Source: Sphingobium bisphenolivorans
GTDB taxonomy: Bacteria; Pseudomonadota; Alphaproteobacteria; Sphingomonadales; Sphingomonadaceae
Reading direction: 5' to 3'
NCBI RefSeq assembly: GCF_000412635.1
Contig: NZ_ASTG01000025.1
Location: 1 to 64,000 of the forward strand
DNA length: 64,000 nt
In this document: piece after piece, positions 1 through 8,388 of the stretch
Position numbering within the stretch: position 1 is the stretch's first letter
Layout of the letters: each line of letters begins with the position of its first letter
Position numbers and translations under genes: made by a program
Notes under the pieces: generated by a model
Told to the model about the DNA's origin: nothing
Seen by the model: the letters and a program-made list of their open reading frames with translations, nothing else
Database searches by the model: none

Positions 1-23
1 TTCGAATCGTTCCGGGTGCGCCA
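1..23 (+). tRNA. 3' end of a tRNA, probably tRNA-Arg (cut by window edge)
   Basis: The first 23 bases divide exactly as a tRNA 3' end: T-loop TTCGAAT, five-base T-stem strand CGTTC, seven-base acceptor strand CGGGTGC, discriminator G73 and an encoded CCA. The matching 5' acceptor strand would be GCACCCG, which is common for proteobacterial tRNA-Arg. The isotype is an inference because the anticodon lies outside the window. A 5-bp hairpin (CCGGT/ACCGG, 31-46) follows, without a clear U-run. Confidence 0.75.
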
Positions 24-59
24 TTCCTCTCCGGTCAGCTAACCGGCGCAAGAGACGCT

Positions 60-1508
60 TCATCGAGCAAGGGCGATCAGTCCGTCGATATCGACATGCT
101 GTTCCATCTCGATAGCAATCTGATCAAGAGCCTGTTCGACGGATAGACGATAGTCGGCTCCCGCCGCTTCCTTGCCCAGTCGGGCCATCAATGCGGCACG
201 CAGGGCGCTGCTGCCGAACAAGCCGTGGACATACGTTCCGAGCACATTGCCTGATGGGCTGGTAGCGCCGTCCGGGCATTCTGCGCCAAGAAAAGCGAAA
301 GGCCGAGCGCAATCCTCTCCCGCCGTCAGGCCGACATGCATTTCATAGCCGCTAAAGTCGGCACCCAATGCTCGACCGGTGACACTCTTGAGCGCCTTCG
401 CGCCGGTAAGCTGCGTCTCGACGTTGAGCAGGCCGAGGCCCTGCACTTCTGTCACCAGCCCCTCGACCCCTTCCGGGTCCATGATCTTGCGCCCCAGCAT
501 CTGATACCCGCCGCAAATGCCCAGGATAGGCGTGCCGCGCCGATGATGAGCGAGGATGTCGATGTCCCATCCTTCGATGCGCATTGCCTCCATGTCGGCG
601 ATTGTCGCCTTCGACCCCGCCAGGATGATGAGCCCGGCGTCGACTGGAATGGGCTTGCCGGGCGGAACCATCACGACCTGCACCCCCGGCTCCAGCTTCA
701 GCGGATCGAGATCGTCGAAATTGGAGATGCGCGGCAGGATGGGGCAGGCGACGATCAGCCGATCGGACACGTTTGCTTGCGGTCGCTCCAGCACCACTGC
801 GTCCTCGCTCGGCAGGCGCGCAGCCCCGCTCAGCCACGGAACGACGCCATAGCCCCGCCATCCTGTTTTTTCCTCGACATAGCGATAGCCATCCTCGAAC
901 AAGGCAGGATCGCCGCGGAACTTGTTGATCAGAAAACCTCGGATCATGGCAGCATCATGCGAGTCGATGACGGCCTTCGTGCCCGCGAGCGCCGCGATCA
1001 CCCCGCCACGATCAATATCCCCCACCAGGATGACCGGAACATCGGCGGCCCGCGCAAAGCCCATATTGGCGATGTCGCCTGCGCGCAGATTGACCTCTGC
1101 CGGGGAGCCAGCGCCTTCCACGATGACGATGTCGCACTGCGACTTCAGCCGTTCATAGCTTTCGAGCACCGCGCCCAGCAGCTCCGCACGGGCCGAGCGG
1201 AAGTTGCCTGACCCGAGTACCCCGCGGACCTGCCCATGAACCACAAGCTGCGAGGTGCGGTCGGCTTGCGGCTTCAGCAGGACAGGGTTCATGTCCGTAT
1301 GCGGCTCGATGCCGGCAGCGATCGCCTGCAGTGCCTGAGCTCTGCCGATCTCTCCGCCATCGACCGTGACGGCGGCATTGTTGGACATATTCTGCGGCTT
1401 GAACGGCCGCACGCTATAGCCCCGGCGAAGGAGCGCCCGACATAGGCCTGCGACCAGCAGCGACTTGCCGACGTCAGAACCGGTACCCTGTAGCATCAAT
1501 GCAGCCAT
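60..1508 (-). CDS. cobQ: Cobyric acid synthase
   Basis: Glutamine-dependent amidotransferase of cobalamin synthesis. It amidates adenosylcobyrinic acid a,c-diamide at four side chains in the cytoplasm to give adenosylcobyric acid. The N-terminal half has a P-loop-like nucleotide site (GTGSDVGKS) followed by the DxxxN-containing dethiobiotin-synthetase-like fold. The C-terminal half is a class I glutaminase domain with the nucleophile Cys in GICGGYQMLG and the catalytic His in YVHGLFGS. I chose the ATG at 1508 (482 residues) because AGGAG lies a few bases before it; an in-frame ATG at 1541 would add eleven residues and looks spurious. No other cobalamin gene and no cobalamin riboswitch is seen nearby. 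Confidence 0.95.
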   Translation of the reverse strand: MAALMLQGTGSDVGKSLLVAGLCRALLRRGYSVRPFKPQNMSNNAAVTVDGGEIGRAQALQAIAAGIEPHTDMNPVLLKPQADRTSQLVVHGQVRGVLGSGNFRSARAELLGAVLESYERLKSQCDIVIVEGAGSPAEVNLRAGDIANMGFARAADVPVILVGDIDRGGVIAALAGTKAVIDSHDAAMIRGFLINKFRGDPALFEDGYRYVEEKTGWRGYGVVPWLSGAARLPSEDAVVLERPQANVSDRLIVACPILPRISNFDDLDPLKLEPGVQVVMVPPGKPIPVDAGLIILAGSKATIADMEAMRIEGWDIDILAHHRRGTPILGICGGYQMLGRKIMDPEGVEGLVTEVQGLGLLNVETQLTGAKALKSVTGRALGADFSGYEMHVGLTAGEDCARPFAFLGAECPDGATSPSGNVLGTYVHGLFGSSALRAALMARLGKEAAGADYRLSVEQALDQIAIEMEQHVDIDGLIALAR

Positions 1509-1577
1509 GCCGCGCTCCTGCATGGAGAGGCGCGCGGGCACAAGGGTTGAGATGGAATGATGAGTCAGGGGATGCCG

Positions 1578-1799
1578 TCAGTCGGCAGCGAACCGCTGCA
1601 TCTCCACGGCATCAATGATCTTGCCGCCCGCCATGAAGACAGTTCCTGTGCAGGCCAGCGCCAGCAATTTGCCGCTGAGACCGGGATAGTGCTGAATATA
1701 GCTGATACCCCGCTCCGTGGCGCCGAGCCCGAGGGCGTAGATAACCAAAAACGCCTCGAACTTCGTCTTGATGGTGAAAAGGCGTCTGATCCGTTCCAT
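1578..1799 (-). CDS. Small membrane protein, function unknown
   Basis: A 73-residue protein starting MERIRRLF. It has a basic N-terminus, one hydrophobic stretch near residues 13-27 (FEAFLVIYALGLG) and a second near 42-58 (LSGKLLALACTGTVF), so one or two membrane passes are likely. The start at 1799 is in the gap just after astB; a longer frame back to 1868 would overlap the astB end. It lies 28 bases downstream of astB on the same strand and may be the last gene of that transcript. I do not recognise a family. Good coding character and a plausible start make it more likely real than not. Confidence 0.6.
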   Translation of the reverse strand: MERIRRLFTIKTKFEAFLVIYALGLGATERGISYIQHYPGLSGKLLALACTGTVFMAGGKIIDAVEMQRFAAD

Positions 1800-1827
1800 C
1801 TCGATACCGGCTGGAGGCTTGCTTGCG

Positions 1828-3087
1828 TTACGGCATAAGTTCGCCTGAAAGCTGCAAATGGTCAACAAGTGTTAACCATGATTGTTCGATCCGGGCGATC
1901 AGACGTGTGTCGGCCAGATCGGCCGAGGCGATCTCTTCGGGCCAATAGCTGTTGACGATAGCCGCAATGTCATCCAGCCGCGCCTCGTCCACCAGAAAGC
2001 GGGGATCCACGTTGCTGGGGTCAGCCACGACGCGTAACCGAAGGCAGGCAGGGCCGCCGCCATTGTTCATCGACTGGCGCAGGTCTACCGGCACAAGCTG
2101 ACGGATGGGGCCGTTGCCTGCGACCATCTCCTCCAGCCAGGCCCAGACGGCGGTCGTTTCGCGCGCTTCCATCGGCAGCACCAGCGCCATGCCGCCAGCG
2201 GGTAGGCTCACCAGTTGCGCATTGAACAGATAGCTGCGGATCGCGTCGGCCAGGCTGACGGCGCTTGCCGGGACCTCGATGATCTCTACGCAGGGTAGCG
2301 TGGCGCGCAGTTCGTCATAAAAGCGCTCCTTGTTCGCGAAGGCCTGCTCATGGGTGAACAGCAGCCGTTCGTTGGCAACCGCGACGACGTCGTTGTGAAA
2401 CGCACCGGCCGCGATGGCCTGGGGTGACTGCATGACAAAGAGAGTGCGGTCGGGGTCCAGCCCATGAAGACGCGCGACCGCCTTGCTGGCCTCGACATGC
2501 TGTCGCGCCGGAAAGGGGCCCCCTGCCTGGCCGTAGACGAATATCTCGACGCCGGGCTGATCGTGCCGCTCGCAGAGGCGCATCTGGTTGGCGGCGCCTT
2601 CGTCCCCGAACGGAGCGGGGATGGGCGCGTGGACCGCGAAAGCGCGCTGATCGGAAAAGGCGATGCGCAACTGAGCAAGCGTCTGCGGCCATTCATGACT
2701 GCGATGCGGCATGGTGACGAGATTGGCCACGGTCAGGTGAGTGCGCCCATCGCTCGTGTCGGGGGCAGGCGAGACGGTCGCTGCATTTGCCGCCCACATC
2801 GAGGAAGCGGACATGGCAGCGGCGCGGATATGCGCCTCCGCATTGCCGACATCCGTCCCAAGCGCCGCGAGCCATTTTCCGTCCGGCCGCCATTGCGGCA
2901 GGAATATCCCCTGCGTCAGGCCCAGCCTGATATTGGCGCGCATCTTCTCAATGCCTTGCAGGGCCGCTGCCCTGGGGAATGAAGACGCCCCCGCATGGGC
3001 TGTGGAAGCAAGATTGCCCATGCTCAGCCCGGCATAATTATGGCTTGGCCCGACCAGTCCGTCGAAATTGATCTCTCGCAAAGTCAT
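1828..3087 (-). CDS. astB: N-succinylarginine dihydrolase
   Basis: Second step of the arginine succinyltransferase (AST) catabolic pathway: N2-succinylarginine is hydrolysed to N2-succinylornithine, CO2 and two ammonia. The protein has 419 residues, slightly shorter than the roughly 447 of E. coli AstB. Visible signatures are the N-terminal EINFDGLVGPSHNYAGLS and the C-terminal NNGGGPACLRLRV, whose Cys fits the catalytic nucleophile of this guanidine-modifying (pentein-fold) family. The ATG at 3087 has GGAG seven bases upstream and overlaps the astA stop by four bases (ATGA), implying translational coupling. astC, astD and a recognisable astE are absent from the window. Confidence 0.95.
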   Translation of the reverse strand: MTLREINFDGLVGPSHNYAGLSMGNLASTAHAGASSFPRAAALQGIEKMRANIRLGLTQGIFLPQWRPDGKWLAALGTDVGNAEAHIRAAAMSASSMWAANAATVSPAPDTSDGRTHLTVANLVTMPHRSHEWPQTLAQLRIAFSDQRAFAVHAPIPAPFGDEGAANQMRLCERHDQPGVEIFVYGQAGGPFPARQHVEASKAVARLHGLDPDRTLFVMQSPQAIAAGAFHNDVVAVANERLLFTHEQAFANKERFYDELRATLPCVEIIEVPASAVSLADAIRSYLFNAQLVSLPAGGMALVLPMEARETTAVWAWLEEMVAGNGPIRQLVPVDLRQSMNNGGGPACLRLRVVADPSNVDPRFLVDEARLDDIAAIVNSYWPEEIASADLADTRLIARIEQSWLTLVDHLQLSGELMP

Positions 3088-4103
3088 GCGCGCTCCACCA
3101 TGGTGAATGTCTGTCCGGGCTCCAGCGGCAGCAGGTCCAGCGATCGCTTGTCGAGCGAGATAGTTCCGTCGTCCCGCTCGATGGCGAACCCATAGGCGCA
3201 ACGGAATTCAGCGAGCCGCCCGGTGGCAACCAGCACCTTCGTGCCGCCATCGTCATGTGCCGCCCCCAGTATGACATCCCGCGCGCCGGCAACCGTCTTC
3301 AGTGAATTGATTTGCCCTACCATCGTCGGTCCGCCGTCGAAAATGTCGATATAGCCGGGATTTGAAAATCCTTCCGTTTCCAGCATCCGCATCGCGGCTT
3401 TCCCATTGGGATGCGGCATGCCGATGACGCTGCGCGCACTTTCGTTCAGCATGGCGGTGTAGATGGGCGTCTTTGGCATCAGGTCGGCGATGAACTGGTT
3501 GCCATTGATGGCATTGAACTCGTCCGCCTCCTGAAAGCTCATGCCGAAAAAGCGGCCCGCAAGGCCATCCCAGAAGGGTGACCCGCCAGCCTCGTCAATC
3601 ACCCCGCGCAGTTCGGCGATGATCCGGTCGCCAAAGCGCTGGCGATGCTTGCAGATGTAGAGGTAACGGCTCCGCGCCAGCAACAGGCCGAGTCCCTCCG
3701 CCCGTTCGCGCGGATGAAGGAACAAGCCGCCGACTTCTGTCGCGCCCTCCAGATCGGTGGTGAGCGAGAGCATCTCCGCGCGGAAGGTGCGGGCAAGCTC
3801 CCGGCTCTGCTGCGTCAGCGCGCCGAGGCGATAGGAGTAGAAGGGCCAGCTTTCCCCCACCTTGCTGAAAATCTGGCAAGTCCCGCGTACCTGCCCGGTC
3901 TGGCCGTTTTCCAGCACCATGACGATCAGCTCATCCTCGACCGTCTCGCCTGCCCGCGCGAGTGCCTGTTCCGTCCGCTCCAGCTTCTCGGCCAGGGCCT
4001 TCTTATCGGCGGGCAGGTTGGTGAAGCCCCCGCCGGTCAGCTTCGCCATCTCATACAGCGTTTGCAGATCGTCCGTACGCGCCGTGCGCATGAAGAAGCC
4101 CAT
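3084..4103 (-). CDS. astA: Arginine N-succinyltransferase
   Basis: First AST-pathway step: transfer of succinyl from succinyl-CoA to the alpha-amino group of L-arginine. The 339-residue length matches the E. coli enzyme (344). The N-terminus (MRTARTDDLQTLYEMAKLTGGGFTNL, in two parts) aligns with the family start, with the conserved TGGG-x-TNLP segment near residue 22 and the acyltransferase core after it. The ATG at 4103 is preceded by GGGGTGAG, an SD-like sequence; a second ATG four codons in is an alternative. It sits four bases after the M20 hydrolase gene and overlaps astB, so the three are probably co-translated. Confidence 0.94.
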   Translation of the reverse strand: MGFFMRTARTDDLQTLYEMAKLTGGGFTNLPADKKALAEKLERTEQALARAGETVEDELIVMVLENGQTGQVRGTCQIFSKVGESWPFYSYRLGALTQQSRELARTFRAEMLSLTTDLEGATEVGGLFLHPRERAEGLGLLLARSRYLYICKHRQRFGDRIIAELRGVIDEAGGSPFWDGLAGRFFGMSFQEADEFNAINGNQFIADLMPKTPIYTAMLNESARSVIGMPHPNGKAAMRMLETEGFSNPGYIDIFDGGPTMVGQINSLKTVAGARDVILGAAHDDGGTKVLVATGRLAEFRCAYGFAIERDDGTISLDKRSLDLLPLEPGQTFTMVERA

Positions 4104-4107
4104 GCAC

Positions 4108-5325
4108 TCACCCCTTTCGTGAAATACGACCCTGCGCGATGCGGAGCAGCGCCAGCGCCGAAAGCTGCGCCCGCTCCGGCAAGCTGTCGACGATCAGATA
4201 TTCGGCGTCGCTGTGAATGGCCCCTCCGCGGACCCCCATCGTATCCACGACAGGAACACCGCAGGCGGCGATATTATTGCCGTCGCAAACCCCGCCTGTA
4301 TCACGCCACCGGACTGGAATACCAAGATCCGCGCCACATTCCCGCACGAGGGCGAAGAGGGGCAGCGCCCGCTCGTCCATTGCCTTTGGCGGTCGGCCGA
4401 AGCTGCCATGAAGATGGATGGTGACGTCATGATCGCGCGCGACCTCCGCGATCATGCGGTCGATCAGCTGTCGTGCAACCTCCTCATCATCCGCCGTCTT
4501 CGGACGAAAATTGGCGTGGAGGACGGCATGGTCGGGGACGACGTTGTTCGGACCCCCGCCTTCGATACGGGCGGGGTTGCAGGACAGGCCCGCGCCGCTT
4601 CCTGCTTTCAGGCGCAGCGCCAGGTCGGCCGCCGCCAGAAGGGCATTTCGCCCCTCTTCGGGATTGCGGCCGGCATGGGCGCTCTTGCCCTTGACCACGA
4701 TCGCGAAGTTGCCGCTTCCGGCTCGCGCGCCGGCCAGCGTCCCGTCGGGGAGCGCAGGCTCATAGGTGAAGGCGGCGAGCTTGCCTGTTGCCAGCCGTTT
4801 CAGCAAGGGCGCCGAAGAGGGGCTGCCGACCTCCTCATCGCTGTTGATCAGCAGGTCGTAACCGATGGCGCCGGCCTCCGGCGCGGTTTCCAATGCGCGC
4901 AAGGCCGCGAGCATCACGGCAAGGCCGCCTTTCATGTCGCTGACGCCGGGACCGTTCAGGGTTTGCGCATCGAGCCACGAGAGGTGCTGGAAATTATGGT
5001 CGGCAGGGAAGACCGTATCCATGTGGCCAGTGAGCAGCAGGCGGACGGGTGCGTCCGGCCTTACCGACAGCTGGAGATGCCGGCCGTGCGCCACATCGCC
5101 GAGCGATCCGTCAGGCGCGACCGCCTGAACGGGTGCAGGTTCGATCAGATCGATCTTCCCCGGCAGGACCGAAAAGGCGTCGGCCAGCAGGGCGGCGATG
5201 GAGGCGAGGCCCGGCAGGTTGCGCGAACCGCTGTTGACCCCAGCCCATCTCTCCACCTGGGCGAGCATCGGTGCTTCCGCCGCCCGTTCGAGGACCATCT
5301 GTTCTGACGATGAAAGGCCAGTCAT
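4108..5325 (-). CDS. M20-family metallohydrolase in the ast cluster
   Basis: A 405-residue M20 zinc hydrolase of the carboxypeptidase G2/ArgE/DapE type. Metal and catalytic positions are visible: His and Asp in TGHMDTVF, bridging Asp in GPGVSDMKGG, the catalytic and ligand Glu pair in NSDEEVGS, and the C-terminal ligand His in GGAIHSDAEY. A lid/dimerisation domain (GKSAHAGRNPEEGRNAL) lies in the middle. It is the first gene of a run with astA (4-base gap) and astB. The usual last AST enzyme, succinylglutamate desuccinylase AstE, is M14-like and not seen here, so this protein may cleave N-succinylglutamate or N-succinylornithine. That role is inference; a general dipeptidase is the alternative. 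Confidence 0.85.
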   Translation of the reverse strand: MTGLSSSEQMVLERAAEAPMLAQVERWAGVNSGSRNLPGLASIAALLADAFSVLPGKIDLIEPAPVQAVAPDGSLGDVAHGRHLQLSVRPDAPVRLLLTGHMDTVFPADHNFQHLSWLDAQTLNGPGVSDMKGGLAVMLAALRALETAPEAGAIGYDLLINSDEEVGSPSSAPLLKRLATGKLAAFTYEPALPDGTLAGARAGSGNFAIVVKGKSAHAGRNPEEGRNALLAAADLALRLKAGSGAGLSCNPARIEGGGPNNVVPDHAVLHANFRPKTADDEEVARQLIDRMIAEVARDHDVTIHLHGSFGRPPKAMDERALPLFALVRECGADLGIPVRWRDTGGVCDGNNIAACGVPVVDTMGVRGGAIHSDAEYLIVDSLPERAQLSALALLRIAQGRISRKG

Positions 5326-5367
5326 CCTGGCGATGCTATCAGAGGCGGCCGGGCGCCTCCACCCCCG

Positions 5368-6279
5368 TCAGAAATCGTAGGTCAGCGTCAGCCGGCTCAG
5401 CGTGTCAAAGTCTCGCGCGGACAGCAGCGTCTCGGATTCATATTGAACATTGTGGGAGAAGGCAGCGGACAAGCGGCTGTTTACCTTGGTTTCCAGAGAC
5501 GTCAGCGAATTAAGCGTATAGACGTCGCTTTCGGCATAAGCTGACGCCACCTGCTTGAAAGCCAGATTGGGCGCCAGTCGCCATACCAGGTCCAGCGAGC
5601 CGCGCGCACCGAGCTTCGTCTCGCGCTCGCCGGTCACATAAGCGGCATGACGCACCGAAGGCCCGGCATCAAGTGAGAGGTCGAGCGGGCCGCTGACGAT
5701 CACCTTGTAACCGATCCCTGCCGAGGCCGTGTAGCGCTCATCATAGCCGATCGACGTGTCGCGCTCGAATTGGCTGAGGCCATAGGCAAAGCCCCGGGTG
5801 TCGAATTCGTAGCGCGGCTCGTAGCTGGCCAGATACCGCTCGCGCGAGGTGACGCCATTAGCCCGGCGGTAATCTGCACTGGCGGTCAGCTTGTGCGACC
5901 ACTGAATGCCTGCCCGTTTGATTTCCGCCTTGGCGCTGATGCCGATTTCGCTGGTCGATCCGGTCGAACGGAACCCGCCTGCCTCGACGCGGCCGGTCCA
6001 TAGTTCGGTGAAGCGCGCCTCGCGGATCACCGTTTCCTCGGTTGCCTTCGTCCGCTCCTTCCAGCTCTTGACCATGCGCTGGATTTCATCAACGGCGCCA
6101 GGATTGGTTTGCTTCGCGATCTTGGCAACGGTCGCGATCTCCGTCTCGTTGCCGTTCGCAATCGCGGCCTCCAGCATCTCGCGAACGGGTGGAGGCAGCA
6201 GCACAGGATAATTCGCCAGGGCCGGCGAGGAGGCCAAGCAGCAGAGGATAGCTATGCAGGTACGCATCCGCCCCGTCAT
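5368..6279 (-). CDS. DUF481-type outer-membrane beta-barrel protein
   Basis: A 303-residue exported protein: signal peptide MRTCIAILCCLASSPALA ending in an AxA-type site, a charged helical stretch (residues about 30-90), then alternating aromatic/polar strands ending in LTYDF, a terminal Phe typical of BAM-inserted barrels. It resembles the YdiY/DUF481 family of putative salt-induced outer-membrane proteins; the molecular role is unknown. Two starts are possible: ATG at 6279, or four codons later, which is preceded by GGGGCGG. It lies 42 bases upstream of the M20 gene on the same strand and could share its transcript. Confidence 0.82.
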   Translation of the reverse strand: MTGRMRTCIAILCCLASSPALANYPVLLPPPVREMLEAAIANGNETEIATVAKIAKQTNPGAVDEIQRMVKSWKERTKATEETVIREARFTELWTGRVEAGGFRSTGSTSEIGISAKAEIKRAGIQWSHKLTASADYRRANGVTSRERYLASYEPRYEFDTRGFAYGLSQFERDTSIGYDERYTASAGIGYKVIVSGPLDLSLDAGPSVRHAAYVTGERETKLGARGSLDLVWRLAPNLAFKQVASAYAESDVYTLNSLTSLETKVNSRLSAAFSHNVQYESETLLSARDFDTLSRLTLTYDF

Positions 6280-6309
6280 ACCGGCATGGCCGAGTAATTT
6301 AACCCTCTT

Positions 6310-6795
6310 TCAGATCAAGGCCCTGAATTCCTGAAGAATGTCGCGGTAGAGCTTGCGCTTGAAGGGGACAATCAGGTCAGGCAGCGTTTCCGGGTCGATC
6401 CACTTCCACTCCTTGAATTCGGGATGGCTGGTTTGGATATTGATGTCCTCATCACTGCCGAGGAAGCGGGCCAGAAACCAATATTGCCGCTGCCCGCGAT
6501 ATTTGCCGCCCCACAGCTTGCCGATGAGTTCCGTCGGCAGGTCGTAAAAATGCTCTTCGCGTGCCTTGGCGATGAATTCGACATGGGCCTCGCCAACACC
6601 GGTTTCCTCGCCCAACTCACGCAGAGCGGCTGCCCGTACATCTTCGCCATCATCGATACCGCCCTGCGGCATCTGCCACGCTTCGACCTGGCTGTCGATT
6701 CGCTGACCGACGAACACCTTGCCGTCCATGTTGACGAGCATCACGCCGACGCAGGGCCGGTAGCTTAGCTCTGAATCATTAGGTATCGACGCCAT
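6310..6795 (-). CDS. rppH: RNA pyrophosphohydrolase (Nudix)
   Basis: A 161-residue Nudix hydrolase. RppH removes pyrophosphate from the 5' triphosphate of mRNA and so triggers RNase E-dependent decay; alphaproteobacterial members were earlier called invasion-associated IalA or Ap4A hydrolases. The Nudix box is complete (GGIDDGEDVRAAALRELGEETG, residues about 45-66, split here only for description), preceded by YRPCVGVMLVN and followed by the RppH-typical YWFLARFLG and HPEFKEWKW segments. It is divergent from the photolyase gene; the 181-base gap between them shows no other gene. Confidence 0.93.
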   Translation of the reverse strand: MASIPNDSELSYRPCVGVMLVNMDGKVFVGQRIDSQVEAWQMPQGGIDDGEDVRAAALRELGEETGVGEAHVEFIAKAREEHFYDLPTELIGKLWGGKYRGQRQYWFLARFLGSDEDINIQTSHPEFKEWKWIDPETLPDLIVPFKRKLYRDILQEFRALI

Positions 6796-6976
6796 CGCAG
6801 TCCCTGAATGTTAAGCCGGCGGCCTGAGCGCAGGACCGCTTTTGTGCAGTGCAAAGATAATTGGCCGGAGGGCCGGCGTCCATCACCGATGATAGTGTCA
6901 GCGTCCATTGGCCGGATCAGCAGGGCGAACCGCGGCGGACTTGGAACCGCGTCCTGCAAGTGGCATTGGATGAGGC

Positions 6977-8353
6977 ATGCCCGATCCCGTCATTCTGTGG
7001 TTCCGCCAGGACCTTCGCCTGTCCGACCAGGCCGCACTCACAGCGGCGGCGCAGGAGGGGCCGGTGATCCCGGTCTATATTCTCGACGATGAACTTCCGC
7101 GCGATTGGAAGTTGGGCGCGGCGTCGCGCTGGTGGCTGCACCATAGCTTGAAAAGCCTCGATAAAAGTTTGCGAGACAAGGGCTCGCGCCTGATCCTTCG
7201 CAGAGGCGACTGTGCCGCAGTCCTGAAGCGGATCGCCGAGGAAACCGGCGCTCAGCGGGTTCACGCTTTGCGCCATCATGAGCCATGGTGGCGCAACGCG
7301 GAAAAGGCGCTCGCTAAGCACTTCGACCTCAGCCTCCATGACGGTGCCCTGCTCAGCCCGCCGGACAGTATCCGCACTCAGAGCGGCAGCGCCTACCGCA
7401 TCTACACGCCCTTCGCCCGTGCCGTTATGGAATGGATGCCTCCGCCGGAACCTGCATCCGCGCCCGCTCATATCGAGGCGCCGGACCGTTGGCCGGACAG
7501 CGATTCGCTGGAGGAGTGGGCCTTGCTGCCTACGCGCCCGAACTGGGCGGCGGCCTTTTCGGACGACTGGACCCCGGGCGAGGCGGGGGCTCGGGCCAAT
7601 GTCGCAGCCTTTCGGGACGAGGTGGGCGATTATGATCATGCCCGCAACATGCCCTCAGAGGAGGGGACCTCCCGCCTTTCCCCGCATCTGCATTTCGGCG
7701 AAGTCTCCCCGGCCTATGTCTGGCACCGAGTCGCCGGAGCACCCGGCGACACCACGACCTTTCTCAAGGAATTGATCTGGCGCGACTATGCGCATGTTCA
7801 GATCCGCGCGATGCCCACCTATGGCTCAGCCAATGCCCGACCTGACTTCGACAGGATGCCGTGGCGAGACATGAGAGAGGCACGTAGCGACTTTCATCGC
7901 TGGACGTCGGGCACCACGGGCTATCCCATAGTCGATGCCGGCATGCGCCAGCTTTGGGCGACAGGCTGGATGCACAATCGCGTCCGCATGATCGCGGCCA
8001 GCTTCCTCATCAAGCATCTGCTGATCGACTGGCGGGACGGCGCGAAATGGTTCTGGAATACGCTGGTCGATGCGAGCTATGCCAACAACAGCGTCAATTG
8101 GCAGTGGGTTGCGGGAAGCGGTGTCGATGCCAATATGTTTTCACGGATCATGGCGCCGCTCAGCCAGTCCGAAAAGTTCGAGGCAGCTGACTATATCCGG
8201 CAGTGGGTGCCTGAACTGGCGGGGCTGGACGACCGCATGATCCATGACCCTGACGCCCATGACGCCCGCCCACAAGGCTACCCTGCCAAATGCATCGGCC
8301 ACAGGGAGGCGCGGGAGAGGGCGCTGGCTGCCTATCGCAAGGCACGGACGTGA
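6977..8353 (+). CDS. phrB: Deoxyribodipyrimidine photolyase (class I)
   Basis: Light-driven repair of cyclobutane pyrimidine dimers by an FAD photolyase. The N-terminal antenna domain begins VILWFRQDLRLSDQAAL; the helical FAD domain shows GTSRLSPHLHFGEVSP, FLKELIWRDYAH, GYPIVDAGMRQLW and WMHNRVRMIAASFL, the family's FAD and DNA-binding segments. Length 458 is normal. GTPs of the CPD class rather than a cryptochrome are suggested by the conserved tryptophan-rich C-terminal part (NNSVNWQWVAGSG). No LexA box was found in the 181-base gap upstream. The next gene starts 35 bases after its stop and is probably co-transcribed. Confidence 0.93.
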   Translation: MPDPVILWFRQDLRLSDQAALTAAAQEGPVIPVYILDDELPRDWKLGAASRWWLHHSLKSLDKSLRDKGSRLILRRGDCAAVLKRIAEETGAQRVHALRHHEPWWRNAEKALAKHFDLSLHDGALLSPPDSIRTQSGSAYRIYTPFARAVMEWMPPPEPASAPAHIEAPDRWPDSDSLEEWALLPTRPNWAAAFSDDWTPGEAGARANVAAFRDEVGDYDHARNMPSEEGTSRLSPHLHFGEVSPAYVWHRVAGAPGDTTTFLKELIWRDYAHVQIRAMPTYGSANARPDFDRMPWRDMREARSDFHRWTSGTTGYPIVDAGMRQLWATGWMHNRVRMIAASFLIKHLLIDWRDGAKWFWNTLVDASYANNSVNWQWVAGSGVDANMFSRIMAPLSQSEKFEAADYIRQWVPELAGLDDRMIHDPDAHDARPQGYPAKCIGHREARERALAAYRKART

Positions 8354-8388
8354 TTGCGAGGGCCTGACCCTTGGGGCAGAGTGAAGGC

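Noticed and set aside
4213-5307. 364-codon ORF on the plus strand opposite the M20 gene
   Set aside because: Antisense open frame typical of high-GC DNA; the minus-strand gene has motifs and coupled neighbours.
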